Positions 30,887 through 45,800 of a stretch of DNA of 64,000 nt are shown here, piece by piece. Under the pieces are notes generated by a model. The model worked only from the letters and a program-made list of their open reading frames with translations. It was not told the origin of the DNA and searched no databases. Position 1 is the first letter of the stretch; the number at the start of each line of letters is the position of its first letter. Source of the DNA: Leguminivora glycinivorella (taxonomy: Eukaryota; Arthropoda; Insecta; Lepidoptera; Tortricidae); the NCBI RefSeq assembly GCF_023078275.1, contig NC_062979.1, positions 24,781,848-24,845,847 on the forward strand. Direction: 5' to 3'. Made by a program: the position numbers and the translations under genes.

Positions 30887-33800
30887 ATGGTTGGCAAAAG
30901 CCGATATTGTGAGATTTGTGGAGTGAGAGAACGTCTCCGGGGAGGATTCTTTGCTTGCTTTCCTAAAGATGAACAGCGGTAAGCCAAAATCATTTAATCA
31001 AGATAGAAAACTTCTTGACGTAGGCCCTTGGTTTTAAACGTTTAGGGATTTACATAATGTGCTCGCGTGTAGGTAAGAATTTGAATGGCGGCATTTTGTG
31101 AACATCAAAGGAGTGAGCCTCCTGTACTTTTACTAGGTACTTATTATATATTCCGTAGTACTAGTTGACTACGGAATCCTAAAAAAGCTTTCTTCACAAT
31201 GTTCTCCTTTGTTAAAAATGATTGTAATGGTGGTTGATCCCAATTTTTATAATTATATGTATTATTGCTGGCATGGTTGATATACGAATCAAATTATAGC
31301 TTTCTAGTAGGTACTAGTCACTGAGCTAGGTCTGCAGGCCGACAGACAGGCATGGAGAAACTATAAGGTTTTCTAGTAGACTACAGAACCCTAAAAACCC
31401 TGGATCACTAGGATATTCTTCAACGAAGTTATTTAATTTATATGTTATCTTTAGTTGATTATTTATTTCAGTATCCCCCTCAACATACACTTTTACATAA
31501 AGAGTGTTTTTTTCAAGTGGGACAGTATGGGGAAATCCGAAAGTATGAAAGATACAAAGAAACTGTCCTGTTGTAAAAACCTACACCTATAAAATAAATG
31601 ATCGAAACTAAACTTGCTTACAGGTGTAAAACTTGGGTTAGACAAGTAGGAAAAGAAGATCTTGTTCATATACCGATAGAGAAACTACATGAAGTTCGTC
31701 ATATTTGTGGTGATCATTTTGCACAGAGAGACTTTGGCAAGACAGGAAAAAGACTAAAGAAGAGAGCCTATCCGAAGTTACATCTTTCAGCACCTCCGCT
31801 AACAGAAATCCAGTTAATACCATTCCCTCAACATATTGCAAGCAAACAAGGTAACTATACCTTCTAGTCTTACTTATCCTTCTGTAAGTTATGCCTGACT
31901 GGTTGGCGGTAGTTGGTAGTAATTAGTAAACCTGCCTGCTAAGCCGATGGCAGTGGCGGTACAGCCATATAAGCCCAAAAGCCGGGCTTGCCCTAACATT
32001 TTTAAAATCGCGCGCTAATATTAGATATTATTAAGTTCTCCATAAGTGAAGCTCACGGCCGACCGACCATACGGTACAGACCACAGCATGTTGCCATGTT
32101 TTGCCGTGGCGCTAGTGCAGCGCGGAAGAGCACGTTCACTACGTTCAGCTCTCAGATGAAGGATACTATAGATTTGACACAAGGGTACACCCGTAAGGGA
32201 CAGATATAGAATAATGGAGCGAATTTAAGAATCACTTTAAAAATGGCTGACAGTTTACCATACACAACCTACGTAATTTGGGCGGATAATAAGCTTGACA
32301 AGTCACGTCCTTATTGTTTGCCACAAACTCGTTTGTGGCAGCGGCGGAAAAGTGAAACTATGACAAAGACAAAAAATAACATTTTGCTCTCTGTCACTCT
32401 TATTATAATTTGTATGTGACCATCTCGTTCTGTAGTGGTATTATTATTTGGCTGTCTAGTCTATAGTATCCTTTGTTTAAGGTTCAGCTATATCTTGCTC
32501 GCTCGCACTCGTTGGCTTGCAATGGGGCTTGCTCTTGCATCCTTTTTTCCTAGCTTTTAGCCTACATTCTGCCTAGCAACTTATATAACTATTTGTAGGT
32601 ATATATAGAACATTTGTTCCACGATCCGGGCTTTTGGTATGAAGTGAGGAACAAGATTGAGCGCGCGTTTGATTGACAACTTCAAGTGTATTATTATTTA
32701 GTCGAAAGTTTTATTTGCGTTAAGTGAATGTGCTCTTCTTCGTTTTCTTGTTATTAAGTGTTTAATTCGTTTAAAAATCCAATTGACAATGGATGAATTT
32801 GTTTCTTGTGACGGTGACAAATGCGTGGTACACATATTACTCGACGAAGGCAAGGTAAAGTAGTTAAATTTTGCCCAAAAACGAGACATTATTTCCGCGC
32901 GAAAACCAACGCCCGGCTTGTGTATTTCTCAGAAAAGTGCGGCGCGTAATAGAACATTTTGTAGGGCTGTGAGTTCGAAAATTGAAGATTAAGTAGTTAG
33001 ATATTGCCAAAACGTACCTTTCGGCTTGCCTCACTTTGAAACCCTAGGCACGCCACTGGCGGATGGTCCTGGGTGCTAATCCCGGAAAGGGCATTTATTT
33101 GTGTGATGAACACATATTTTATGTTTGCGAGTCATGGATGTTTTCTATGTATTTGTATAATATATTATTTATAATATTGTTGTGAGTACCTACCCATAAT
33201 ACAAGCCTTCTTGAGCTTACTGCAGGACTTCGAGTCAATTTGTGTAAGAATCCATACTACCTATACCTATTATAAGTGGGAAAGTGTGTGTGTTTGTTTG
33301 TTTTTCCGTCTTTCACGGCAAAACGGAGCGACGAATTGACGTGATTTTTTAAGTGGAGATAAGTGAAGGGATAGAGCGCGAGCGAAGCCGCGGGAAAAAG
33401 CTTGTGTGTCCTATAATTATACCTATAATAACGTATACAACGTTCTATTATTACTTACACGTTGCAAATTATGTTCAGTTTCAGATGCTGTACATCGACT
33501 TGATCAAGAGGAACCTACGCACACTGGAACTTTAAATGGTAATGTTCATACTTTTTCATATTTGGTAATCTACTCCAAAGATTTGGTGTGAGCACTAGTT
33601 TTATGAAAGCAATGCCACCTAACCTTCTAACCCAAGGGCTAACTAAACCTTATTGGGATTAAGTAGTCCGGTTTCCTCACTGTGTTTTCCTTCACCGAAA
33701 CGCGATTGGTACTTAATAAGTACATATATCGAATGATATTTCGTACATACTCGTTATTTCCGAAATACTCATTGGTACGATCCGACAGGAATTAAATATG

Positions 33801-36800
33801 TAGCACCCGCGTGCGAAGCTTTCTCGCGTGCTGTGCTTAAAGAATGGGAAGGTAGAGGATATTTTTTACAAGCTGTGTGCGTCAAAACGTAGAAGCTAAA
33901 TTTGACCCACTATCCGATTTCTGATTGATCTGAAATTTTGCACACATGTGTAAATCACGTGACATTGCAATATTATGGTATCATGGAGCTGATCTGATGA
34001 TGGAGCAGAAAGGTGGGCATAGGAACTCTGTTATGAAACGTCGTATCCCCACCGAGTAAGGGTTTTTTAGAAACTACTCGGAGAGCAGTAGATGACTGTG
34101 AAAGAAAGGTACAGTCGTCGATAAAAGCTTGTGCCAAAAATGAAATTTTTGCAAAAACTTTAATCATATTTAATGATCATCTAGTTACAACATTTGCTCC
34201 GTAATTTTCATTGGATCACACTTTTCAGATATTAGAGACTGTAAAAACTATTAACAAGTTGCAAATTATGTCCAGTTTCAGATGCTGTCCACCGACTTGA
34301 TCAAGAGGAACCTAATACGCACACTGGAACTTTAAATGGTACCTAATGTTCATACTTTTTCACCGACGCTGAGAATAGGCTAGTTTCCTAATGGTCAAAT
34401 CAGCTTCTTTTTAAGAACTGTTGAAACGATTTGCAAATATGGAATTACTATGAAATACTGAGGAGTGATGTCACGGTTAATTCATTTACTTTATATCTTT
34501 CTCTTTGACTTATTTAATAATAATCATGTTTAAACATAACTACTGTCCATATTTTTCTTCTAATTATGTGGTGCTTTATTTCGTGCACTGCATAACATAT
34601 TTTATTTTAAGTACAGGAAACTAGCCTATTCGACGGAAGCGGTTACCTACTCATATAATAATATTCCGTCGTCTGTGTATGTATGTGTGTGAACTTTCGA
34701 GTTTTTCACATTGTAAGAATCACAATGGCGGTTTTTTACGTACCTAGGTATGATAAACCGCTCATAACTTTAATGTCATAATCATGATAGTCGCGGGTTG
34801 AGGCTAAGTAAAGCGTTATTTTAATTTAAGTGTTGTTTGATTTTAGCTCCAGTAGCCGCGAAATGCCACCGGCTTACAGACGAACTGCCTGGGCCTAGTA
34901 GGTCTTCAATAGTTCCTGAAATACAAAAAAGAAAACAACCTTATCGAAACACCGCTGGTAAGTATAGGTTTAACCGACTGTCTGTCATGACCTTAAAATA
35001 ACTCAGAGGGTAGGTACTTATGCGCTATTGGGACAAGTCAGGTTTCCTGACGATGTTTTCGTTCACCGATATTTTTAAAAAGATAATTTAACTTCCTAAA
35101 AAGTCGCAGGTTTTTACCGCTGGGCCACCAACCGTCCCAATATTTCATTTAGAAGAGTTAATGCATGGTGTAGCGGAGAGTGTGATAAAGCGTAAGTTCG
35201 TGCTGTCGGGATAGCGAATAGAGTTTGTGGACGGGGGCGGAGTTCTATGCCACTGATAGGGCGAACTTTTAATGAAATGAGAGATAGCATTGGAAGGGTT
35301 AGGAATTTGGCCGCGTATTAAAGAATAACTTTATGAGAGCTATATTTCTCCTGCACTCTAGGGAAGTGTATTACTTATACCATCCCAAAGACGTAAAGGG
35401 TGGGATACAGATGTGGATCGTACCCTTAGAGTTTACGGACAAGAAAGCGTACGTACAAAAGTTTTTTGCATCCTCTCCAACATAAGAGTATACTGATGTT
35501 CATGGGGACTCCATAAAATAGCATTAGATATAAGCCGACTTGTAAAGGGCTACTGGCATTGCACTTGATCGTGACGAGAAAAACGTAATGAAGTTTTGTA
35601 GTTAAGATACGTCTACTGCTACACTCTGCTATACAATCCAAGAATTTATGCAGGATGATCTACTATGACGTTAAATAATACTACTAAACGTTAGACCAAT
35701 TTTGCCCTCCCCAACCTTATTCTGATTTATAAACACTATTTAATTTCAGACCCAATACCCGCCAAGCGTCCCCGTTTGGTGAACAAGTTGCCTGGATCCA
35801 GTGTGACTTCTGAAGATCGAAAATCAAAGCAAACAAATTCAGAGACAGGTAATATTATTTTTATCTCACTAGTTTAAAAAAACCTTCTATGAGAGTTAAG
35901 ATTTTATCAATAATATCGTCACTACTTTAAAAAAAACTTGTATCTTCGTCTATCAATAAAAAGAAAATTGTAGTAAGTATGTATGAAATGCATATAGACT
36001 TACTGCGTTTTAACTTTGAGGGACAGCGTGAGATACGAGATTTTTTAAAAGTAGTGACGATATATTATAAATATTACACGTCCATCAGTTATTTAACAGC
36101 AATTCAGATTATTACAATTTCGTCTCATTACAATTTCAAATATTAAGATATGGGTATATTATTAAACAATTATTTTATACTATTTATAAGTTATTAGGTA
36201 GATCAAAAAACTCTTTTATGTCATAAAAGGAGTAATTCTAAGAGCTATTTTCTTAACTTTTTTAAAAATTGGTAGGTACTGCCTGCATTTTTTATTTCTG
36301 CTGGGAGTTTGTTGAAAATTCTAGGTCCTACGTAAAACATGATTTTAGACGACTTAGTCAGTTTGGTAGTATGAGTTTGGAGTTGATTTTTCGAACCCTG
36401 TCTGGTGCGGGTGATTTTTTTGAACGGTTATAATGTGTCCAAATTTTCATTGAAGTGTTTTGCCACCTCATAAATGTACTGAGTAGGCAGTGTGAGAATA
36501 TTGTTCTCTTTGAATAGGTAGGTTCTAAGCCGGAGTACTAGTTGGAACATAAGATATAATGCGCACAGCTCGCTTTTGTAGAATGAAGACACGTCGCCAT
36601 TCGGCCGCCGTAGCCCATAATTCTAAACCGTAACACATAACTGAGTGGAAAAGTGAGGAACGGTGACGAACGGAGTTCTTTGGAGGGTAAGACTCGAGAT
36701 AGTCGACCCAAGGCATAGTATGCGCTTGATAGTTTACCACATAATATAAATATAAATATTATAGGACATTATTACACAGATTGACTGAGGCCCACGGTAA

Positions 36801-39800
36801 GCTCAAGAAGGCTTGTGTTGTGGGTACTCAGACAAGGATATATATAATATATAAATACTTATATACGTAGAAAATACTTATATAATAGATTATCATCTAT
36901 GTGTGCGTCCCATTTGAGACTGGAATCCAGTGTGATGCCTAAAAATTTGCTGTGTTGTACTTGTGGTAGTGTGGTGGCATTACGACAATGGGCAATAGCC
37001 TCCATTAAGTTAGTAAATATCTATAAGGAGTTGATAGAATCGTCCCACGATAAGTGTGCAATGAATTTCACAGCCTCGCCAGTGCAGATGTTATTTTAAA
37101 CGTCAAACTTTGATGAAATTATGACGTTTACTTAACCCTTGCAGAGGCGGGGCTATTAAAATCTATGCAGACTTATCGTGGGACGATTTCTACAGCTTCC
37201 ATTAAATTGGGAAGTGTTGGTTATGGGCGACGTAGCCTCTATTAAATTGGGAAATGTCGGTTACGGGTTTACATAGCCTCCATTAAATTGGGAAATGTCG
37301 GTTACAGTTTGACATTGCCTCCATTCAATTGGGAATTATATCTGTTATGGGTAAGGTCACAAACCACATATATACAGACTATGCCACCCCGTACCACAAA
37401 ATGCGACTGTCAAAACGAAACTATTGTTTGCAGCGGAAATTGATAGATGTCGCTCATAGTCCGATTTGGCACATATCTATATTTAATAAATTTGCAAGCC
37501 TTGTCATCCGATACATCCGTCTCACGTTTTTCTCTTCAATCATTTGACAGGTGGAACTGACTAACTATTTATTTTTATGCAGGAACATCGAAATGCCTGA
37601 CACGTAGAGAAAGCTAGATGATACCGAATTTTGGTCAAATTGTCATAGCACGTTATGGTCTCATCAGAAGTTCGTTCGCTTTTCAATTCAGAGGTCACTG
37701 GTTCAAGCCTCGGTGGAGACACACGTAAAGATATCCAGTATTTTTGGGTTTTATTTTTATTTTATGGTTTTTTATTTGTTTAGAATTTTTTTGCGTAAGT
37801 TTTCACGACAATTCTTAATTATTTTGAACGTACATTCCAGAATAGGCAAAATATTACAACCTTAAGTGCGTTTTCACATTATACCCGATCCGCGATATCG
37901 GATGTCGGAAGGATTTCAAAGGCGAAAATCAAAGATGGCGACTTAAACATATGCGATATCGGTCCTACATCCGATATCGGATTGGATATTGTGACAACGT
38001 ACTAAGACGGAAGTATTACTTTATGATTATTTTATTTTTATTAGTATAAAAAAGCAAATTTTTAGTTCGGGCTGTAAAAACATTTCAAACCTGAGATATG
38101 AAATATTAGTACTTATTTTCCCATCAAATATAATAAATAAAAATAAATCAAACACAAAGTATTAAAAAATTACAAAAAGATTCACAAAAAAGCTAGGTCT
38201 CCGGCGGGATTCGAACCTATGACGCTTAAGTTATCGCAGATAAAAAGCTTCTTCTTGACCGCCACGCTAAACTTCTACTTAATCAGTGTGACGAAATTAG
38301 GTAACTTATAGGTATAATACGAGTAGTAAGTCATGAAGACTTTTCGCGACAAATTGAATGAATATTAAATGTTTTGTTACTTAAAAATGCAACGTTGCCA
38401 GACTGCAGACTGCAACGTCGCATAACTCTAGTTTGGTCGTAAACTGATTTAGACCTTAGTAAATTATTATTAAAAATCAATTCAGAAATAGAAGATGATG
38501 GCTACACGGCGCTGGACTGATGGATGCGTTTTGTTATATAAAAAGAGTAGGTACATAATTCTGAAAATATTTTTATCTTTTTGCTTTAAACTAAAAATCA
38601 TCTTGATATTCATCAGTTATCATCATTTTGATATTTTGATATTCGTATATAATTAATAACCTAGATACAAAAAGAACATAATTAATGATACTTCGATATT
38701 TTACCAGTATCGAAACGCAGTATGTTGGCCATGACAGCCAGTGACTGACAGTACTATAATAGTACTGAGGGCTTACTGCTGTCACCTGGGTTAACACATT
38801 GCGGACATCTTTCTCTTTACTCCTATCCAGGCATATAGAGTGACATATATAGCCACATAGCGCAAACTCTGGTGTTAGTGGAAAACCTCCTAGCTAGACT
38901 TGTCATTCATTCATTGTAAAAAGATTATGACTCCAAAGACTAATGTTTAAGTGATTTTCAGTCTTATGTCAAAACTGATTAAGACGTCGATGGCGGCAAA
39001 GCTTTTGTAAATACATATATTAAATGACGGAATTAAGCAACACAAGGCAATTTTTGTTATGTATTTATATAGTATTTATATTCCGCGTTTTGTTTAAGCC
39101 GTATATTATATCGTTTTTCATAACAAAATGCGTAACTAATTTACACCTTAGTCTGTAACGTATACCTACGCAAAGGTTCTTAAGCGAAACCAAAATCGAC
39201 AATATCCACCTACACTCAAAAAAAATCTGTATTTATTTATTAATTATATTATAAAGCAACATCTGTTGACGGTTTGTAATTGTCGATATTAATATATCTA
39301 GACTAACTTTCAATGTGGTACATGCAACTGGACAACTGTCACTGTACATTTGGACAGTGTTATGGAATAAGCGATCAAGCGACAGTTAGTTGAAATCGAG
39401 AAAATGAGCTAGAAAGATTTGAAATTTGAATCAGTTGTTGTAAGTTCATTTATAAAGTAAAAAAGTTAATTTTGACATTGAACCTATAAAAGTGTTCATA
39501 ATTTAAATAGATAAAAAAATAACACCATACCTATTCAAGTTTCGAAGTTATTAACGTTTTTCCGCTTGATTCTTTATTGAACTAATACTGGAATGAGGTT
39601 AATTTATTTCGTCGTAGCGTACTATGAGACATATTTTGTCGCTTGATTCTTTAATGCAAGTTGTTAGAGGTAAAGTGAATACTGGAATAAAATAAAATTC
39701 CATATATTTGAGTAAATAGTGCCATTGTAAATAAATCAACAACAATGTTTTCCTCCACAATGATTAGGACTAATCCGTCTAACAATTTAGTTTTGTTCTC

Positions 39801-42800
39801 CAATCAACTTTTTTTAATAAATGTCAAAAAAATCAGCATATATGGCAAAATTGGCATTGTAACTAATAATAATTCATTAGTACTAGCCAGGATTACACAC
39901 ATAAGATATTATGATATAACAAAACCTCTTGATACTTAGTTCTCATTAAGCGAAATATCCTGCAATTTCAAATTTTGTAATCCTTATTACAAGGGCATAA
40001 CGTCTAGCGATGGTTAGCTAAGACAGAGTATTGCTGTTAGTAGGTACGATGGGTACGATGTTGAACCTTAGGTTACCTTCAATCAATACTAATACTGAAA
40101 GACAATTTTAAAACTTATTGCATTACATAAATATGTGTCTAACAAAATTTCAATGAAATGGGTTGTGAATCTAATACTAAAAAAAATCAATATTTAAAAA
40201 GAGATGGTTGAAAAGGGTATAATAGATTTAAAAAAAAAAGATTTCCACTGCCGAGGATCGAACCCACGACGTCAGGGCCGCGTCCATCGTCTTACGCTAC
40301 AATAACTGAGCTATTTAAGCGATAGTAAGGGTGGCGAAATATTAACTAACTTTCAATATGGTACATGCATGGCGTTACGAGTCCTAAAATTCATTATATT
40401 ATTTTAAAGATTTATGTCTCGAAAGTGACACTTAACGCCATCTAACAGTGATCTCAAGGCAACAAGAAATTTGTAGTAACGCCATCTAGATTTGCCGTGC
40501 TTTTAGGCGGTCGCATTTTTTTGTATGGGATGGATATATCTACTAAATCTATAATCTCTGGTAAGGTACACAAGTATCGGGCAGTAAAGCAGCAATGTCT
40601 CTAGGTGTTAGATGTAGGTAGATTATACATTGTATTAATATATAAGATTTAGTTCATCCACAAGCAAGTCATCATCAAATATGTTCTTGATAGATGGCAA
40701 ACTAACAGTCAGTAACAATACTAACAATGCTCATCAGTGCGACTGCAAAATCAATTAAATTTAAATCAATTAATAGATTTTAAAGCATTGATCACCTAGA
40801 TGTTCAGGAGCGAAGATACAAAGGAAAGGGGAAGATCATCCAGACAGAAAGAGAGATGATGCTGAGCTGTTTTTGGGTGTCTTAGAAAAGTCTTGTAATG
40901 AACTTTGACTACGATTAGGTTTCAAGGTCTGATGATGAAGCTGGAAGATATGAACTGGAACTAAATGATGGAACATCGTATCATAGATGTTTTTGGGTTT
41001 CTTAGAAAAGTCTTGTAATGAACTTTGACTACGATTAGGTTTCAAGGTCTGATGATGAAGCTGGAAGATATGAACTGGAACTAAATGATGGAACATCGTA
41101 TCATAGATGTTTTTGGGTTTCTTAGAAAAGTCTTGTAATGAACTTTGACTACGATTAGGTTTCAAGGTCTGATGATGAAGCTGGAAGATATGAACTGGAA
41201 CTAAATGATGGAACATCGTATCATAGATGTTTTTGGGTTTCTTAGAAAAGTCTTGTAATGAACTTTGACTACGATTAGGTTTCAAGGTCTGATGATGAAG
41301 CTGGAAGATATGAACTGGAACTAAATGATGGAACATCGTATCATAGATGTTTTTGGGTTTCTTAGAAAAGTCTTGTAATGAACTTTGACTACGATTAGGT
41401 TTCAAGGTCTGATGATGAAGCTGGAAGATATGAACTGGAACTAAATGATGGAACATCGTATCATAGATGTTTTTGGGTGTCTTAGAAAAGTCTTGTAATG
41501 AACTTTGACTACGATTAGGTTTCAAGGTCTGATGATGAAGCTGGAAGATATGAACTGGAACTAAATGATGGAACATCGTATCATAGATGTTTTTGGGTTT
41601 CTTAGAAAAGTCTTGTAATGAACTTTGACTACGATTAGGTTTCAAGGTCTGATGATGAAGCTGGAAGATATGAACTGGAACTAAATGATGGAACATCGTA
41701 TCATAGATGTTTTTGGGTTTCTTAGAAAAGTCTTGTAATGAACTTTGACTACGATTAGGTTTCAAGGTCTGATGATGAAGCTGGAAGATATGAACTGGAA
41801 CTAAATGATGGAACATCGTATCATAGATGTTTTTGGGTTTCTTAGAAAAGTCTTGTAATGAACTTTGACTACGATTAGGTTTCAAGGTCTGATGATGAAG
41901 CTGGAAGATATGAACTGGAACTAAATGATGGAACATCGTATCATAGATGTTTTTGGGTTTCTTAGAAAAGTCTTGTAATGAACTTTGACTACGATTAGGT
42001 TTCAAGGTCTGATGATGAAGCTGGAAGATATGAACTGGAACTAAATGATGGAACATCGTATCATAGATGTTTTTGGGTTTCTTAGAAAAGTCTTGTAATG
42101 AACTTTGACTACGATTAGGTTTCAAGGTCTGATGATGAAGCTGGAAGATATGAACTGGAACTAAATGATGGAACATCGTATCATAGATGTTTTTGGGTTT
42201 CTTAGAAAAGTCTTGTAATGAACTTTGACTACGATTAGGTTTCAAGGTCTGATGATGAAGCTGGAAGATATGAACTGGAACTAAATGATGGAACATCGTA
42301 TCATAGATGTTTTTGGGTTTCTTAGAAAAGTCTTGTAATGAACTTTGACTACGATTAGGTTTCAAGGTCTGATGATGAAGCTGGAAGATATGAACTGGAA
42401 CTAAATGATGGAACATCGTATCATAGATGTTTTTGGGTTTCTTAGAAAAGTCTTGTAATGAACTTTGACTACGATTAGGTTTCAAGGTCTGATGATGAAG
42501 CTGGAAGATATGAACTGGAACTAAATGATGGAACATCGTATCATAGATGTTTTTGGGTTTCTTAGAAAAGTCTTGTAATGAACTTTGACTACGATTAGGT
42601 TTCAAGGTCTGATGATGAAGCTGGAAGATATGAACTGGAACTAAATGATGGAACATCGTATCATAGATGTTTTTGGGTTTCTTAGAAAAGTCTTGTAATG
42701 AACTTTGACTACGATTAGGTTTCAAGGTCTGACGATGGAGCCGGAAGATATGAAATGGAACTATACATGATGGAACATCGTATCATAGCTGTTTTGAGGT

Positions 42801-45800
42801 TTCTCAGAAAAGTCTTTTAATGAACTTTGACCACGATTAGGTTTCAAGGTCTGATAATGAAGCCCGGAGATAAATACATTTACATTATACATTTCGTATC
42901 ATAGTGTATTTGCGCTTGTGAGAAAGGCCACGTAATGAACTTTGAACGTTACGTTTTCAACGTTATAACAAACCTATTATTGATCAAAGCGAAGCGAGGG
43001 CTAAGTTAGTCATAAGTCATAAGCATTTATTGCATTCATATTTAAGTCTTAAGTAATTAGGTACATAATATGAACCCTGCAAGGGCGCAGCAATCTTAAC
43101 CTAGGTGCTTAAATACTACTAGGTACAATAGTTTAATACTTAACTACTACAGTACAATAGTGAGATTAAATTATTTATCACATTCCAATCAAATAGACAA
43201 ATTTTGGTAGATATATATTGTAATATACATACATACATACAATCACGCCTGTATCCCATAAAGGGGTAGGCAGAACACATGAAACTACTAAAGCTTCAGT
43301 GCCACTCTTGGCAAGTAAGGGGTTGAAAGAAAACGAAAACTGTGACATTGCAGTGACAGGTATTGAAAGAGAGATTGAGAGATATTGTAATATGTATTAT
43401 ATAAACATAAAAAAACACCCATTACTCAGGAACAAATATCATCAATCAAATAAATGCCGTTACCGGGATTCGAACCCGGGACTGTAGCGTTATAGTTTTG
43501 AGTAGATTCGGACCGGCAGGATATCAGCCCCCACTTTACATGTAGGGGGGGGGGTACATATTGGTACCAAATTTCAGCTTTCTCGTGCTTACTGTTACTG
43601 AGATTATCCGCGGACCGACGGACGGACGGACGGACAGACATACATGGCGAAACTATAAGGGTTCCTAGTTGACTACGGAACCCTAAAAATATTTTTGGCT
43701 TTTATATTTTTCACGTATAAAAGCGTGTTTTTCTAGTGTTTTTTAAACTATACATTTATTTTAGATTGTCAACCTATTACTATAGTAGAGACACTCTTTG
43801 AGATGATAATTAAATGTATCTTGCATAAAGAAATGCATAAAGAATTGCGAACGTCACAATCACAACTTTAACGGTGACTGCCGTTTTTGCTAAATTTGTT
43901 CTGCGCTCTCTTAATTCGACTGTATTATGTAGTTGGATCCGTGAGTTGGATTACCAACTTATACCAGGTTAAATGACTTGTTTTTTTTAATCTATTTAAT
44001 CTTGGTTACAGATTGCGACACGAGAGTTAAGGAATTACTGAAGGAATTAAAGAAAGCTAAATCTAGCATACGATCACTCAATAAAAACGCAAAGTTGATA
44101 AAAAACTTGGAGTCGCCATTCCTGAAAGAAATTGTTACTATGGCAATCCAAAACCAAAATCGCAAACCTCGAGGTCGCCGATGGACAACAAAATATAAAA
44201 TCTCCTGTTTGTCTATATTTAAGAGGTCTCCAAAAGCATATCGATATCTCCAACATTTGGTGCCAATACCTAGTATTAAAACGCTACAAAATATTTTGAA
44301 GAAAGTCCCAATGGAAGCTGGCATCAGCAAGCAAGTATTGGAGTTTTTGCAGAAAACTGCGGCAAACTTTAAAAAGGATAAATACTGCTCATTACTATTC
44401 GACGAAATAGCGATAAAACCGCGACTAATTTACAACGTAGGGAATGATAACGTGGACGGGTTCACAGATTTGGGCCATGGTGAAAGGAGCGGCCTGCTAG
44501 CGGATCACGCCTTAGTATTAATGCTACAAGGCATACGTAGAAAGTTCAAGCAACCTCTGGCATTTTACTTTGTCAAAGGTACAATACCTTCGGAAAAATT
44601 AGCTGCAATAGTAAAATCAACAATAAAGGTTATAAACGAGATAGGATTTAACGTGCTTGCCACTGTCTGCGACCAGGGTCCAACAAACATGGGAGCGATG
44701 GCAATACTAAAGCAACAATCACCTTCTGAGCAGGGCCCATCCATCCAAAATTATTTCCATGTAGGTGACAGAAAAATATATATAATTTATGATGTGCCTC
44801 ACCTTTTTAAATCGATCAGAAATAATATCTTGAAATACGGGAATATGGAAATGGGCGGCATTACCTTAAAATGGAACGTTTTGAGAGAAATAGAAGAGAT
44901 CAATAAAGTCAATATGCTTTATTTGACGAAAATAAGTCCCAACCACGTCAACCCAAAATACAGGGCAAAGATGAAGGTGAAATATGCCTCACAGGCTTTA
45001 AGTAATTCGGTGGCAATCGTATTAAAGATGCAAGCTTTGCTTGAGCAAAACCCGTCAAAAAAAAAAAGTTCTCAACGAGTCAGGTGAGAACATTCAAAGA
45101 CTGGACCAGCTGTTCGATTATACAAATGGTCCATCTGGACCAGATGATGTCAAACGGGGCATAAGGGAAAATGTATCCAAAAAAACAGATCATATTAAAA
45201 AATGGGCCGCTTGCAGAAAAATGCTCGAAACCGTTAGCTTTTTTAGTGATAATGGCATTCGAGCCACAAATGTGAGGTGCATTCATGGATACCTTACAAC
45301 CTTATGCTCTTTAAGAGACATTTGGTCCGAAGTGCAACGCCTCGGTTTTGAATATTTAAACCTTAGACAGTTAAACCAGGATTCACTGGAAAATCTTTTT
45401 GGTGTTCTAAGACAGCACAGCCCCACAAACAGACATCCCACAGTTTCCTCATTTGTGGCAGCTTTAAAAACCGCAATTCTTTCGGGGATGTCTGCTCCGC
45501 ACAGCCGTGGTGCGAACTGCATGAAAGACACAAACAATTTGCTGTCCGACTTACATGACATAGTTTTTAAATCTACGTCGTGCAACTCCGAAAACAAATC
45601 TAGCGAAAAAGCTAGCGAAGATGATCACAAACAACATCCAGGATGCAGTAAAGATTTCGGATCTTCGTTCACTAAAGATGACCCGGAATCCTTAGCAATT
45701 TTACTCCATTTGCCGGACGATGATGATGAAGATGAGACTGCGAATGATCTGTTGACAATCGAAGGTCAAGCAGTTGTATATGTTAGTGGGTATTTGGCTA

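Noticed and set aside
40836..42725. 629-residue open frame on the minus strand
   Set aside because: It is the translation of a 120-bp satellite. Openness follows from unit length divisible by three and a stop-free frame in one monomer. No start context, splice sites or domain support a protein.
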